64,000 nt of DNA from Absidia repens (Eukaryota > Mucoromycota > Mucoromycetes > Mucorales > Cunninghamellaceae), in assembly GCA_002105175.1 (NCBI GenBank), contig MCGE01000003.1:1116001-1180000 (forward strand). The letters run 5' to 3'. The notes beneath the pieces are model-generated. The model ran no database searches, was not told the DNA's origin, and saw only the letters and a program-made list of their open reading frames with translations. The translations under genes and the position numbers were made by a program. This document shows positions 25,255-41,592 of the stretch, in pieces (the first letter of the stretch is position 1; each line of letters opens with the position of its first letter).

Positions 25255-25617
25255 AGTTCAGGGTATTCGTGCGATGATTGACAGATGACTAGATTGTATA
25301 AAGTTGTCAGATTTGTAGTTGTTGTTGTTACTGGTATGATCAAAGGGAAAAATAGTAGTATTTATTTTCATCAAATGGATCCGATCCCAAAAAAAAAAGT
25401 TGATAGAGTTGAAAGGGAAAAAAAAAAAAAAGGAAACAGGGATAATAAAAGTGTGTGAAAGAGAAAGAGAATGATAGAAAGGAGATAAAATAAAAAAAAA
25501 AAAAGAAGAGGGGATAATAAGGGCGTACAATTTTCAATGTCCGTCCCAAAAGCAGGTAATAAGCCAGATTGATCCTTCCATCTTGGTGCACACACTTGGA
25601 GAAGAGTCCCGCACTAG
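25255..25617. other. Short intergenic region, promoter of the MATE gene
   Basis: A- and G-rich on the plus strand, i.e. a C/T-rich tract upstream of the MATE start (25380-25515). No gene seen. Confidence 0.5.
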
Positions 25618-27820
25618 TTACTTGGGTGTACGACCTTTGTTCGGTTTGCTAGTATTTCCTGCCATGAATTTTTGCCAGATATAGTTATTGCATTTGTCAG
25701 CGTTGGGTAAATCTTGAATCATTTTGGCAATGGCATTTTTTCGTAGTCCAAAAAAATCGGGACCAACAGGATTATGGCCATAGTCCATGTTCCTGATCGC
25801 AAAAGCTCTAAATAGATTAAAGAAAGTTCAATATCAAATCATATCTTATCATTTAGATAAATGTTCATTTTATACTTACTCTCGTACTGCGATGGTCCAA
25901 ACAGTAGTAGGGGTAGGACCAGTATAAGATTTGCCAGGGTTGTCATCTGCCTCCAATCGAAACTAACGGACAATTCACCCAAATCATAAAAGGATGATAA
26001 AATAAAATAAATGAGTCAAAGCACCGATCAAAATCTTTTTAATACGTTATAAAGTTGCTTTCTTCTGTTTTCACTTACAACAGGTTCTTGTCCACCATCT
26101 AAGATTTCACATACATATTGGGTATCACTTTTGGGGTCAATCATACTTCTGTACCACCTACATCATCATCATCATCATTATAAAAAATCGGAAGATATTT
26201 TTTTTAATAAACATACAATGGATATGAAACATATGTCAACTTACTTTTTCACCTTGTAGCCAACTGGATAAATATACCGTTGATTATGAAAAGCAGGCCT
26301 ATCATACACAACATAACCAAGAGAATATACCGTCCATGAATCAATTTCCACTGGCAGACAATATTTGCCATCCTTATCTTGATCCACTTTGGTAAATGTT
26401 CGCACATCGCTGGTATTGGGTGGTTTTGTATCTCGTTTCTTTCGACGTCCGTTGGTGGTTGTGATGGTAGTAGTAAATGTTGACAGAACATTGGGAGCGG
26501 AAGAAGATGAGGAAATAGACATCGGCGGAGCTGCAACAATAGCTGCAGTTGTTGCTGATGATAAAGACGCTGGCGATGATGATGAGGATGACAATGATGA
26601 TGATGCCTGTGAAGGTGGAGCGAGAGTAGCAGCAATAGGTGAGAGGGGGAAGATTGCGCTGATAGCTTTGAATTCTCTGGTGGTGGTGGTGGTGGTGATG
26701 GTTGTTGTTGAAGACGTAAATCGAGTAAATGAGATGGCGATGGTAGTGATATTGAAGGTTGTCTATACAAAGTTGGTGAAGTAGTACGAGGAAGTTTGGA
26801 CCAATGATTGTCGTCGTTGCTGTTGTCACTGGCGGAGATGGGATCGGATGGCGGACATGTGTTTCCAGACATTAAGCATTTTCGTTTCCGCGTTGAATCC
26901 GGTAGTTTGGTAATGATATTGTTGGCGTTCGCATGAAAGAGTAAGGGTGGTAGTTGCGTGTCCTCTTTTTCATTGGAAGAGGTGTGCGGTATCGATGTTA
27001 AGGCAGTTGAATTATGCGATATGTGTGTTGATAGTCTGTCCAGTGATGGGACATGATAATGGTTCTGTTGTACATAATAGCGAAAAACCAAGAATTATAT
27101 ATAAATAAATGAATCATTAAAGTGCTCCAGTCTAGATTTCACTTTTTTTACTTACATTTTCAGATGGATTCATGGTACATTTTGTGAGTGCATCGTAGTA
27201 ATCTGACTTGCTCATCCTTCGAGTCTATTAATAAATAAATATAAGGCACTTGGTAACAGAGTAGAAAGGCAATCGATTTTTTACCTGATGTAATTCCAAT
27301 TGCACTTCAACGTGATGTTTATAAAGCTTTCCATCGATAGAATGATTGGCATAGAATTGTTCTTCGAGAATCCAAGAGAGTAGACCATGGCCTTCCCAAA
27401 TAAAATCCTTGCCATTGCCTGAGTTTGCTAATGATAGAAAATGAGCACTATAAACAGCACAATCCTTATCTGATTGGAGAAGTATATCTGGGCTGAGAAA
27501 AAAAAATAAAAGTTGTATATTTTATATATACTATATATACACATATACATACTATGTCTGTATGTTTTACCTTGATGTACATAGATTTTGTAAGCACGTC
27601 CGCAGAGGGATATCAACAATGGATTGAGACTTGCCATGAGCCAAAGATGTTCTGTAACTACATAAGCATATGGTAGGGGAGCCTTGGAATGAATAAAACA
27701 CTTTCACTATACAAATATAGATGAGTATAAATATACATGTAAGACTCGAAACCCAAACCTTGGGTCTAGTTTACCTTTTATATCTCTTCTATTAATGAGA
27801 TTGACTTCGGGTTTGCTCAT
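25618..27820 (-). CDS. FYRN/FYRC-domain nuclear protein
   Basis: Nine-exon model (27820-27775, 27682-27571, 27492-27285, 27224-27156, 27064-26769, 26676-26245, 26157-26079, 25962-25880, 25807-25618) closes in frame at 504 residues. The C-terminal third holds the FY-rich domains: FYRN around VYSLGYVVYDRPAFHNQRY and YPVGYKVKKWYRS, then FYRC around TPTTVWTIAV, EAFAIRNMDYGHNPVGPDFFGL and the last helix. The same pair occurs in TBRG1 and in MLL-type chromatin proteins. The middle is a low-complexity Pro/Ser/Thr linker, and the N-terminal 140 residues were not recognised. Without an intron between 26769 and 26676 the linker shifts frame; the proposed GTATAG donor and CCACCAG acceptor are weak, so a sequence error is the alternative. 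Confidence 0.85.
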
Positions 27821-29160
27821 GGTGGTCGTAACAAAAGGTAATATGAGTGAGTGAGTAAGGTACACACCGCGGTAGACGGAAAAGAAAGAAAGTGAGTGAA
27901 AGAGGACGGGATAAGAGGGGAGAAAAGAAGGTGATAGTAAAATTGATAGAGTTCAATCAAGTAGGGGAATCATGTTAAAAGAGAAGAGAGAGAAAAAAAA
28001 GAAATAAAAAGGAAAAAGAGAGTTGGAGTAAAGAGCGCGAACCAAAAAAAAAAAAAAAAAAAGCAGGTCTTTTTTGGAACACCGATCACTATGATTGTCG
28101 ACACAGTATCCCTTTACAATTTATCTCCTTGGATACTACAGAACTGATGAGATGATGATCTTTAATGTTATGATCACGTTTATTAACAATGAATAAAAAG
28201 CGGGCATTTTTCATTAAATAAAAAGGCAAAGGATAAAAAAAGATCCTCAAGATTCCCAGGCACCACAGTGAGATCCCTGGTCATGATTATGGTTTACCCG
28301 ACTTTTTGTTTTATTATTAACTCTGTTATGTATGTACATCAGTTTTTACTATTGTGTAAAAAGGGGAGGCAGGAGTACAGTTACATTTACAAAGAGAGGG
28401 TATCAATTCCCATTCGTTTTTCCTACCCGCTCTGTCCCCCACCACCCTCCTCGCCAAAAACCTGCATGCCTTTTCATTTCTCTTACCAAAGTGTGTGTAA
28501 CGGGATCATAATTTTAGCTACTTTTTATTGTATGATTTAACTTTTTTTTTTTTTTACCAAAACCAAATGAATGGCTCGAATCATTTTTATATATACTATG
28601 GTATTTTATCTATTCCTGACACTACAGTTTTCATAAAATTTATAGCGTAAGCAAAACATGGTGGTGAATATCATAATACCCATCATAGTCTTTATTATAA
28701 ATAAATAGTGGCAAAACAATGACCTGAAAACTATAAACTCCACTTTACCATAAACGAATGATTATTTTTCATATCATCATAAAAGTATAGTAATCGAATA
28801 AATCATAAACTAGATCAAAGATTCTACGCTATCCTAAAACGACAAGATAATAGATTGATATAAAAAGGTTTGATTTTTATTGAAAGACAAAGTAGCAAGA
28901 TACATGTAAATGAATGGAGAGAATAAATAGATCAAATATACTAGTGTGATGAAATAAAAAAAAGGGGGAGGGAGGGAATGAAAAGGGAAAAAGAACTAGG
29001 TACAACGGTATTAGAGGGGGGGGCAAAGGAAAAAATGAAGTAGGGAGATCAAAAGCAAATATAAATAAAAGGGGAATCCATGGCGAGAAGATGATCAGAT
29101 TGAGCAAGTATACATAAACACACTCACACACAAAAAAGAAGAATCCGATGCGATGAGATT
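27821..29160. other. Intergenic region; nothing assigned
   Basis: Purine-rich upstream tract of the FYR gene (27880-28060) with a poly-A run near 28044-28062, then AT-rich sequence and the 3' flank of the bHLH gene. Open frames at 28268-28540 and 28877-29164 are low complexity. Confidence 0.45.
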
Positions 29161-30182
29161 TCAAAAGTTGTACATCTTTTCCATCGCCTGTCGTTGTAAG
29201 ACATCGTGTTGAAATCTAAATTACAATAAACGGTTAGGTACACAAAGACAGATAAAAGATATTTGAAAATACATACTTTTTCAAATCGTCATTTTCTTGA
29301 ACAAGGCGTTCGACTTCAGATAATAGTTCAGTTTGCATCACTTTCATATGTTGCAGTTGTTGTACGGCTATAATCATTAAAAAATGAATTTACTTAATCA
29401 TGATCCCTTCCTTATCATTCAAACTTACTCCTTGTCAATAAAGCAGCCTTGCTCATTTTTTTGTTGTTGCACCCAGGTAAATGTTTTCGTAATTCGTCAA
29501 ACCCATCCTTGATCTGAGCACGACGTTTTTGTTCTGATTGAATGTGAATTTGACGACGCATTTCAACTCTACATACCCTTGTCTGGTAGTATTGTTATCC
29601 ACGATCCACACATAAAAAAAAAGAGGTGATGAGATTAACGAACACATGCATACATATCCTGTTTTGTCATTTCACTTACGCATTGGCCATCTTGTTCATT
29701 TCATCATCAAGGTCATCATCACCATCGTCCTCGTCATCATCATCGTCATCATCATCATCCGATCCATCTTTTTCATTCATTGACATTGATTGCTGTTTCT
29801 TCACACGTTTGTTGTTGCTTTTCAAGTCATTGTTTTTCATCGAGGACTTGCCTTTTTGTGATGGTGATGATCGTTTCCGTTTGTTTCTTTTGGCATCCAT
29901 TTTTCGTTCGTATGTTTCCTTTGAATATTCCAAAAATTCGGTTTGATAGAATTCCATAGGAACAGAGTTGGCACGAGCAATGGTTTCCTTCACACGGGCA
30001 GATGTTGCATTTGAAAATGAAGATGGCACCATAGGATTCATCATGGGAGAAGTGGTGGATGTCGCATCAAGGGTTTGTGAGCTAACAATATGATGATTGG
30101 TTGAAATAGAAGAAGAAGAGGTTGAAGAGGATGTTGAGGATGTTGAGGTGGAAGGACGCATAATTGCGGTAGGCTGCTCTTG

Positions 30183-30214
<32 letters not shown>

Positions 30215-30640
30215 GATTAACTTTTGTAGAAGATGGTGGTGTAGGAGGTGATGAGCGGGAAGAAACAGATTCAGGACTATTTGGGTGGCGTTGGACAAGT
30301 CGTTGGGGATTGTAGTAAGCAGGTTGGTCAAAACGAGCAACAGGATAAACGGTTGGGTATACCAAAGGCATTTGTTGATAACCATATGCTATAGAAATTA
30401 AAATATCGCTAGTTAATATTACTGAGTTTATAAAAGTGACAAACTAACTTTATTACCTTGATATGCATATTGTTGTTGCTGTTGCTGTTGCTGTTGTAGT
30501 TGATTAGGGTCTTCACATGTTGCTACAGGAGGTGAAGTATTCATTTCCACTGGGCTTGATACTTTTTGTACCAAGGAAGGGTTAATATTGATCATATAGT
30601 CGTATTGGTTGGAAGAAGTCGACAAAGAGAGTTCGCTCAT
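29161..30640 (-). CDS. bHLH-leucine zipper transcription factor (Mlx/Ino4-like)
   Basis: Five exons (30640-30457, 30388-29680, 29568-29429, 29367-29277, 29215-29161) give 392 residues. The N-terminal two thirds is disordered, with poly-Gln, poly-His, poly-Ser and an acidic Asp run just before the DNA-binding domain. The basic region and helix 1 are in VEMRRQIHIQSEQKRRAQIK and DGFDELRKHLPG, the loop is CNNKKMSK, and helix 2 AALLTRTVQQLQHM continues into a zipper (MQTELLSEVERLVQENDDLKK). HxxxEQKRR placement is as in E-box-binding Myc/Max/Mlx-type factors. Targets cannot be inferred. Introns fall inside the bHLH, a common arrangement in fungi. Confidence 0.88.
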
Positions 30641-31344
30641 TGTCAATAATAAAGGAGTGTGTGGGGAGGAAGGGGAATGATAGTAGTAAAGGATGGACTG
30701 GGGTTGGAATAAAAAAAAAAAAAAAAAGAATAAAAAGAATAAGAAAGAAAAGAAAGAAGTAATGAAGAAAAAAAAAATAAAGATAAAAAAATTTTCTGGT
30801 GATACTTTCTTGTGCGACAGTAAAAGAAGCATACACCAATACTCGGACATTCAAATTGCAAAGTACTGTTTTGTAAAGAGCTTCTTAGTACAGAGTATCC
30901 CAAGGAGCTGGGTCTAAGCTATTGACATCTTGTTGTTGTTGTTGTCGTTGTTTTGCTGTTGTCATCATCACCAACATTATCATCGTTATTCTTAGTTGAA
31001 ATGAAGATGACTTTTGAGGGATGAGAGAAGGATTTGTGGTATGTAACCTTTCTCCATGGAATGATACTAATAATAAATAATGATGAAACTCCTTGTTCGG
31101 TATTGAACAACAATCTACTCCTTATTCTCTAAGATTGGTATGATATGATATGACTTGTGAGGTTACATAAAAGCTAAATCACCAATAATCATTTGTTTTT
31201 TGCAAGAATGAACATATTTTATGCGTAAAGGCACAAAAACTCAGCTTTGACCAAATTGGCTGGCTAACCTTTTTAAAAAAAAAATTGGTCCCTTCTCTCT
31301 TTTTTTCTCTTCGCTTTTTTTTCGCTTACCTGTTTATTTTATTG
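30641..31344. other. Divergent promoter region
   Basis: Lies between the bHLH gene (minus) and the coiled-coil gene (plus). It has a C/T tract upstream of each start (A-rich plus strand at 30710-30790; T/C-rich at 31265-31340). No gene seen. Confidence 0.5.
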
Positions 31345-32932
31345 ATGGAATTCAAAAAACTGCTCAATAAAGTACATGACAAGGTGTCTCATACTAGTCT
31401 TCCCGTCAACTCACCAACACCGACACCGACTCGCCGACGATCTTTCAAAGACAAAAAACAAGCTACATTGACTAGGTTGCGCGACAAATGGGGGGACGTT
31501 CCACGTCCCCGTTTCTTTTCCATCAACAACAACACCAACACAAGCAAAGATACTGACTTCAGAAATAGCCATGTATTTCCTTCTTCTTCTTACGCCTCAT
31601 CACCACAACCTTTGCCACAGATTCCAACCATTACTTTATCAAGTCCTACTCTTCTCCAACGGTCTAAATCTACTATTGCTCCTCGTCCACCACCACCAGC
31701 ACTAACCCCAACCTCATCAAAGTCCTCTCCCAATTATCACTTTAGACCAAGACAAAAACAAAGACCCATCAGCTATACACCAAGACAAACACAACGATTA
31801 TCAGTACCCCATGTGGTTGACCATTTACGCTCACCTTACCATTCAACTATTGCAACAATACACAATGACGACAGCGACAACGTCAACAGCAAGGAAGAAA
31901 ACGATGCTGGCTCATTTTATGATATTCCTATTATGCATTCACCGTCACCTTCGCGACAAGTGACTTGGTATATCCCAACTCGCAAGACTTCTTTGGATGA
32001 CACCACCAATTCTTCTTTGGAAAATGATTCTGTCACCTCAATGATGTCGACCAACCCGAAGTCCTCAATGTCTTCCTCTTCTTCTTCTTCTATCATTGCA
32101 TTGACGCCAAAAGATGGTTCCAATCGTAAGAAGTTTGATATGGATAAACACCTGAAGTATGGAGTGATAAGCTAATCTTCTTTTTTTGTTCTATATTATC
32201 AATTATTATTCCGTTAGGCCCAACCGAAGGTCAATACTTTCCTTTGTCTAGGCAAGATTCTGCATTCTTGGGGAATGAAATAATACAACCACATAAAGGT
32301 AAGGTGTATATTATAAATACGCTATTGGGAAGAATGGTATTTTATATCCTAACCCCTCTCCCCTTGTTTTATAATAGAATCAAGTCATGATACTGATGAT
32401 GATGATGATGATGATGATGATGACCGCTCAATCATTACCACCGATGCTACTGCTACCTGCCATGGTAAGACACACACAACAAATATATATATGGGTATGT
32501 GCTTACTAATGTCATTATTATGCTTTTTATTTAGATAATGATTATCCGGCACATCAATTAGCAACACTCAATGTATCCAACACGATGATGATGATGCGGG
32601 AACATCAACTCGAACTCCAAGTGACACGTCTAAGGATCGAAAATCAACGCTTACAACAACAAATGGATGATATGATTAGCGGTACATGGTCATCGACTAC
32701 TCAATTACTGGCTGAAAATGATCGATTAGAATTACAAATTCAACAATTACAAAAACAGCAACGACTCGTACGATCTAGCATTACTGGAAAGGGCGAATTG
32801 CTTTGGCGGGATGAACAAGAGGCGTTACGACATACGCGTGCCCAGCTGGGTCTGGTGGAGTATCTTGAAGGGGAACCTGATGTCATGGCGGCATTGAATC
32901 GATTCAAGAAATTGTTGACGACCTCTTGTTGA
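31345..32932 (+). CDS. Ser/Pro-rich protein with C-terminal coiled coil, function unknown
   Basis: Four exons (31345-32125, 32218-32298, 32378-32464, 32535-32932) close in frame at 448 residues. The donor at 32126 (GTAAGA) is needed; reading on gives only a stop at 32173. The N-terminal 260 residues are basic and disordered with many Ser, Thr and Pro (RRRSFKDKK, PTPTPTRRR). An Asp run encoded by a GAT microsatellite (32394-32420) follows. The last 130 residues form a heptad-like coiled coil rich in Gln and Leu (LELQVTRLRIENQRLQQQ), ending in a small globular-looking segment (DVMAALNRFKKLL). An upstream in-frame ATG at 31285 would add a hydrophobic stretch but looks like leader translation. 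No family was recognised. Confidence 0.8.
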
Positions 32933-32935
32933 TAA

Positions 32936-32973
<38 letters not shown>

Positions 32974-34079
32974 GTTTTTATTAGTTTACTCTTTTGTTTA
33001 GTCTCCCTCCCCCTTTTTTTTTATTTTTTGGATTTCCTATGAATAAAAACAAATTGCTGGTCATATAAAAAAAAAAGTTTAGATATTTGATGTACAATGA
33101 AAATGATGATATTGATGTTAGGGTATATATTACGGAGACATATGTCGCGGCGTGGATGGAGATGGAGGCGTGTGGGATATGTAGATTTGGGTACGGATTC
33201 CTAGATATGATCCACTTCTCTGACTTCATACAAAAAAAAAAAAAAAAAAAAAAAAAAAGGAAGAACGGACATAGCAATGAACCTCTTTGTGTTATAAAAA
33301 TTTATGCCATGTGTTTGAAAAGATACCGCATCACATTATTGCGCTCGGAAAGCTTCGGGCAAGTGCCAAATAATTCAGGGACTGAAAATGACTTGAGACT
33401 TGATACCGATGAGGTGATAAGTTTGTGGCGTTTTTTTTTTTTTTTTCTTTTCAGCGAAAAAATATGGACGATAGTACCTTTTTGATGATACATTAACTTG
33501 ATGATATCTGATAGGGCCCCTGTTTCCTCGGACGCTCCTGGAATTTTTTTTTTAATATATACAGCCGAACCCAAGGGTTTGAGACAAGGTCACTTGATCC
33601 TTCAGTTGCCAGTTTGACATTAATCCTCCCTTTTATATGAGAAACAGAAAAAAGTCAATGTTTTTGATAAACACGTGAACTCAATGAATGGCGGGGATTC
33701 AATGAATTTCCTATCAATGCAAAATGGCTCTTTATTAAATAAGAGGAGAGGGATGATGAACTATTTGCTTTTTTGATAGAAATTGAACTTTTTTTGTTTG
33801 TTTGATAAGGTACAAAAAAAACAAGGGTGAAGGTGATTTCATTTCTGCGTTGAATACAATACTGTATGTAGTATAGATTTCTACACGATAAGGAAAGAAT
33901 TTTAGGTTTAAACCCCTCTGTCAATCGAAGACATGTTTTCGGCATGCCTATTTCGGTGCTTTTCCTCACTGGTATAAAAATGCCATTGACCTGTACCTCT
34001 TTTTGTTTTGTTTTGTTTTGCTTTCTTTTTACTCTATTATTATACCACTCTTTTCATACTTATTTTATTATTATTATTA
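32933..34079. other. Intergenic region with AT microsatellite and poly-A run
   Basis: An (AT)n microsatellite of about 30 bp at 32939-32970, a 28-nt A run at 33232-33258, and T runs near 33430-33446. GCGGGGATTCAAT is at 33691-33703. A TATA-like GGTATAAAAATG near 33970 precedes the next gene. Confidence 0.55.
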
Positions 34080-34279
34080 ATGGTGCTTGAGCAACAAAAA
34101 CAATATCAAACTATCATGGTACTGATGAAGAATCAAAAAGAAGAAGGAAACTGCGCATTTTGTGGTAGTGTGAATCATAAAACAAGTATGTTTTTTGAAA
34201 ATATTCCTGTCAAAACATAGTAAAACTGACTTTCCTTTTCTTTTTTCATGTAATAGAGCACTGTCCTGCCTATCCATGA
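34080..34279 (+). CDS. 42-residue zinc-knuckle (CCHC) microprotein
   Basis: Two exons (34080-34185, 34257-34279) joined through GTATGT and TAATAG sites encode only 42 residues. The first half is Gln- and Lys-rich and probably helical (MVLEQQKQYQTIMVLMK). The second half is a complete CCHC zinc knuckle, C-x2-C-x4-H-x4-C, seen as CAFCGSVNHKTKHC and followed by PAYP and the stop. The last knuckle cysteine is created only by splicing, which supports the intron. CCHC knuckles bind single-stranded nucleic acid. A TATA-like box lies about 110 bp upstream and a C/T- and T-rich leader precedes the ATG. Longer isoforms with upstream exons cannot be excluded. Confidence 0.6.
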
Positions 34280-35615
34280 AGGCTTTTATCTCATTATCAA
34301 TTTTTTTTTATCGGCTACCCCTTTCCCCTTTCTCCTATTATTAGTCCATGGTGACACATTTTTTTTTTTCTAATTCTCGATAGCATTGATAAGCAATCAA
34401 CGGCGATCTCTTCCACTCATTCCTTTTATGTCCATTTTGGTTGGTCACTCTATTTTACATTTTAGACTCACAAAAAAAAAAAAAAAAAAGAACACCCCCA
34501 CCCCAGCATACAATTCATTATATGATTTTCTATGTAGCATACCGGCTTTTTATGAAAACATGATTCCTTTTTATCTACTATTCAATATTTATATATACAT
34601 ACCGTACAGTACAATCGATTGCTTATGTTTAATTTTATACAGTATCATATACATCTTTTTTTATATATATAAATACATATTTCCTTTCCCTCCCCACCTT
34701 ATTTTACCAAAATCATATCATATCATAATAAAAATATTCCATTTGATTCATATCAAGCACTGGGCCTATATATGTATACATCATCATATGATTGTTTTTA
34801 TTCTTATCAGATTTTATCCCTTTTGTTATTTTTTTTTTTTTTTTTTTTTTGTTCGAGGTCGGGAAACCCTGTAACGACGCAGCCAATGATATGCATGAAA
34901 ATGATTCATGCTGTCAATAGAGTTGTAAGTATAAAATAGTCATTGTTTTGGTTACACTACTGTATTTCATAGACTCATTCAATAAAAGAAGCACGTTTTA
35001 TATCGTGCTCTCAAATAGGACTGGGGATGAAACAATAGATGTATATTCAGCCCAGTTCATATCATAGCATACCCCTGAAAATTTTTGATTTTGTCATATT
35101 GATGGGTGATGATACCAACATATGAGACTCGATAATGTGGATACATGAAGTACAGTACATAGTCATTAAGCTACACGTAATCATCATGCAATTATCACAT
35201 AATTATTTCCATTTATCCATCCACAATACACAATCACAGTAGTAAACAACCCTTTTTTTATACAGTCACGCTACACAACTAACCGTCATCACCCAAATCA
35301 CACACACAAACATTTCCATTTGCTCAAGCTGTATAATGTCAATCATATACGTTTATTCAAAAGAGTAAGAAGGAGGGAGTGTCAGTAAACTAGAACAAAA
35401 AAGCAAGTGAAGGAAGAGAAAGTGGGAGTTGGGGTTCAATAAACTGAAATAAAAACAAGTGAAGAGGAGGGAGGGGGGGTATCATATCAAAGAAAGTAAT
35501 AGTAATAACAATAATAATAATAATAATAAATTTCCAAATCATCTAACTAAATCAAATAAAGATCGAAAAGCACTACAACTGTCCATCCCCAGAGACGGGT
35601 AAAAAATCCATTTCA
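34280..35615. other. Intergenic region; nothing assigned
   Basis: AT-rich, with poly-A near 34472-34488, poly-T near 34831-34850 and an (AAT)n stretch at 35503-35530. The open frame at 34386-34874 is low complexity. Confidence 0.45.
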
Positions 35616-39584
<3,969 letters not shown>

Positions 39585-40672
39585 GGAGGGGAATAGATTT
39601 ATAAGGTATGGATTGGATATAAATATAAGAAAGAAAGAAAGAAAAAAAAAATCATCAAGTAACCATGGCACCTTCTTTTGAAAAAAAATAAAGCGCTACA
39701 TCATACCCTAGCGTTTTCAAATCCCGCAACAGGCTCCCTATTTCAGTAGATGAACTTACTTACCTTATAGTGTTCATGTTCTAGAAAACATGAAAGACTT
39801 TTTTTTTGTCACTTTCATGATGGTAATAATAGCGACGTTGAAGATGACGGTGCCAGCGGGATATATCTGCCGAGATACCTGTTTGACATCAACAGTATGG
39901 CGTTTTACATTAATGCCTATATATATTTTTATATACACTTTTAAAAATGTACGATACACCATATTACTGTTTTTCTCTCAATTTCCGATGTATTGTGCTA
40001 CCTGAAAAGGTACCCCTCAAAGTAAAAGGGCGGAAAAGACAGTTAAAAAAAGTATTTACTTTTTTCAGTAACCTATTTTTCTTCGTCATTTTTTCTCTCT
40101 CTCCAGTTTTGACATTTCTCTCTCTCTCTTTGTTTTGCTTCAACAGTGATAGAAAGATTTTTGAAGCGCGAGAAAAAAAAAAGATCATTAGACCATAACC
40201 AAGTCAGCGGATCGTTTTTGTGTACCATGTTAAAGGGGGGTTGTGTCTTTAACGGAAAAATAAGCCCAGTCATCGGGGATTCAAATAACGGCCCGCTTGC
40301 ATAGCTTGTTGACACCTACTCAGTTGTTTTGTTCCACTCTTTTTCGATCTTGGGGACTATTTGATTGTGAATTTCCAACTTTTTAGATTCATATGTTTGC
40401 CTATTTTATATTTAAAGTGGGAGAAAAACTAATGCGTGGACTAGAAAAATTGAAGCAGAGAGTAAAACTTAAACATGCCAAAGAATCAGCATGAAGCATT
40501 TTTTTGTCGGGTGACACAGGATGAGTGAGAAAACCTTATTTTCAACTCGAAACGTTCACGGACTAAAAAAAAAAAGGGTATTTATTCGGTCGCGTTTTCT
40601 TTTTTGGTTCTTTTTTTCTCTTTTTTTTTTTTTTTTTCTCTCTATCTTTTCTTCGTCTTTTAAAGAAATATC
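39585..40672. other. Divergent intergenic region
   Basis: Between kinesin (minus) and the membrane protein (plus). CAAATCCCGC at 39718-39727 and CGGGGATTCAAAT at 40274-40286 match the recurring upstream motif. A strong C/T tract at 40600-40660 precedes the plus-strand ATG. Confidence 0.5.
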
Positions 40673-41592
40673 ATGACCAAACTTCATATTTTTCAAAAGG
40701 TGGCCAACGTTATCGTTTACCTCTTCTTCTTGTCTGCTACTGTTTATACTGTGGTGAGCCCTGCTAACGGAGAAATTGGTGAAGGCCAAACTTACATCAC
40801 TCCTTGTAAGTATGGTATACTGACCTTGATATAGCAATCAACTCACCTTTTTTACTTTGTTTAAAATCTACAGCTTTCTGGATCTCCTATGTGTGGACTT
40901 TGATTCATATTCTTCTCGGTGGTTTTGTTATTTATCAATGGTTTGAACCTGCTCATGATGCTGCTATCCACGGTGTTGGTAAGTTTAATAATGAAAGGAG
41001 AGGAGGTGATATTCTTTTTACAAGGGATACTCATTATGAAATTTTAGGATGGCATTTCGTGATTTCTGTTTTACTTAGCTCTGCTTGGCTTGGTCTCTTG
41101 AAGAGCGGTCATGAATTGATTGGTTTCTTCTTTGTCCTCCTCACTGCTTCATCTGTCTCATACGTATTCTACAATTTGGAAAAGAACTATGATGCCAACA
41201 CCATCTATGAAAAACTCTTTGTGCATGCTCCCTTCTCCTTATGGCACGGATGGATCGTCTTCTCTGTGGTCATCAACTTCTTCCAAGTCGTGTCCCACAC
41301 CTCTGAAGAAGGCCCTGGTGTTTGGTCTCGTATCTTTGTTATCCTTGGCCTCGTTTTCTTGTCTTCCACTGCTATTGGTTACGTTGAATACAAGAAGAAC
41401 AAGGGTGATGTGACTGGTGCCATTGTTCTTGGCCTTGGTTTGTTGGCTGTCTTCACCAACCAACAAGATCCCTGGATTCACTGGTCTGCCTTGGCTCTTG
41501 CTATCATTACTCTCATTTACCCTGCTCGCCCTTACGTGTTCAAGTTGGTTGGCCGTAACACTGATGCCGAAACCGCTCCTCTCCTTGGTTAG
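40673..41592 (+). CDS. Polytopic membrane protein, TspO-like pattern
   Basis: Three exons (40673-40805, 40874-40978, 41048-41592) give 260 residues with about seven hydrophobic helices and a short charged tail ending TAPLLG. The segments HAPFSLWHGWIVFSVVINFF and the repeated Trp residues recall TspO/MBR-like and tryptophan-rich sensory proteins, in which PFSxxxGW is a common signature; this is a weak assignment. Codon use is C-rich at third positions (GGT, CTT, GTC), consistent with a well-expressed gene. The second intron (40979-41047, 69 nt) is a multiple of three with no stop, so retention would insert 23 polar residues between two helices. A pronounced C/T tract lies just upstream. Confidence 0.8.

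Noticed and set aside
26374..26829. His/Tyr-rich and antisense Val-rich frames over the FYR linker
   Set aside because: They are other-frame readings of CAC/CCA and GTG repeats within the gene.
27428..27682. Alternative reading frame through FYR-protein exon 2 (VVTEHLWLM...)
   Set aside because: It is open but cannot be joined in frame to exons 1 and 3; the other frame joins on both sides.
15441..30903. Shared peptide MGYSVLR in minus-strand frames near 15560 and 30890
   Set aside because: The match covers only seven residues and the flanking DNA is unrelated, so it is most likely chance.
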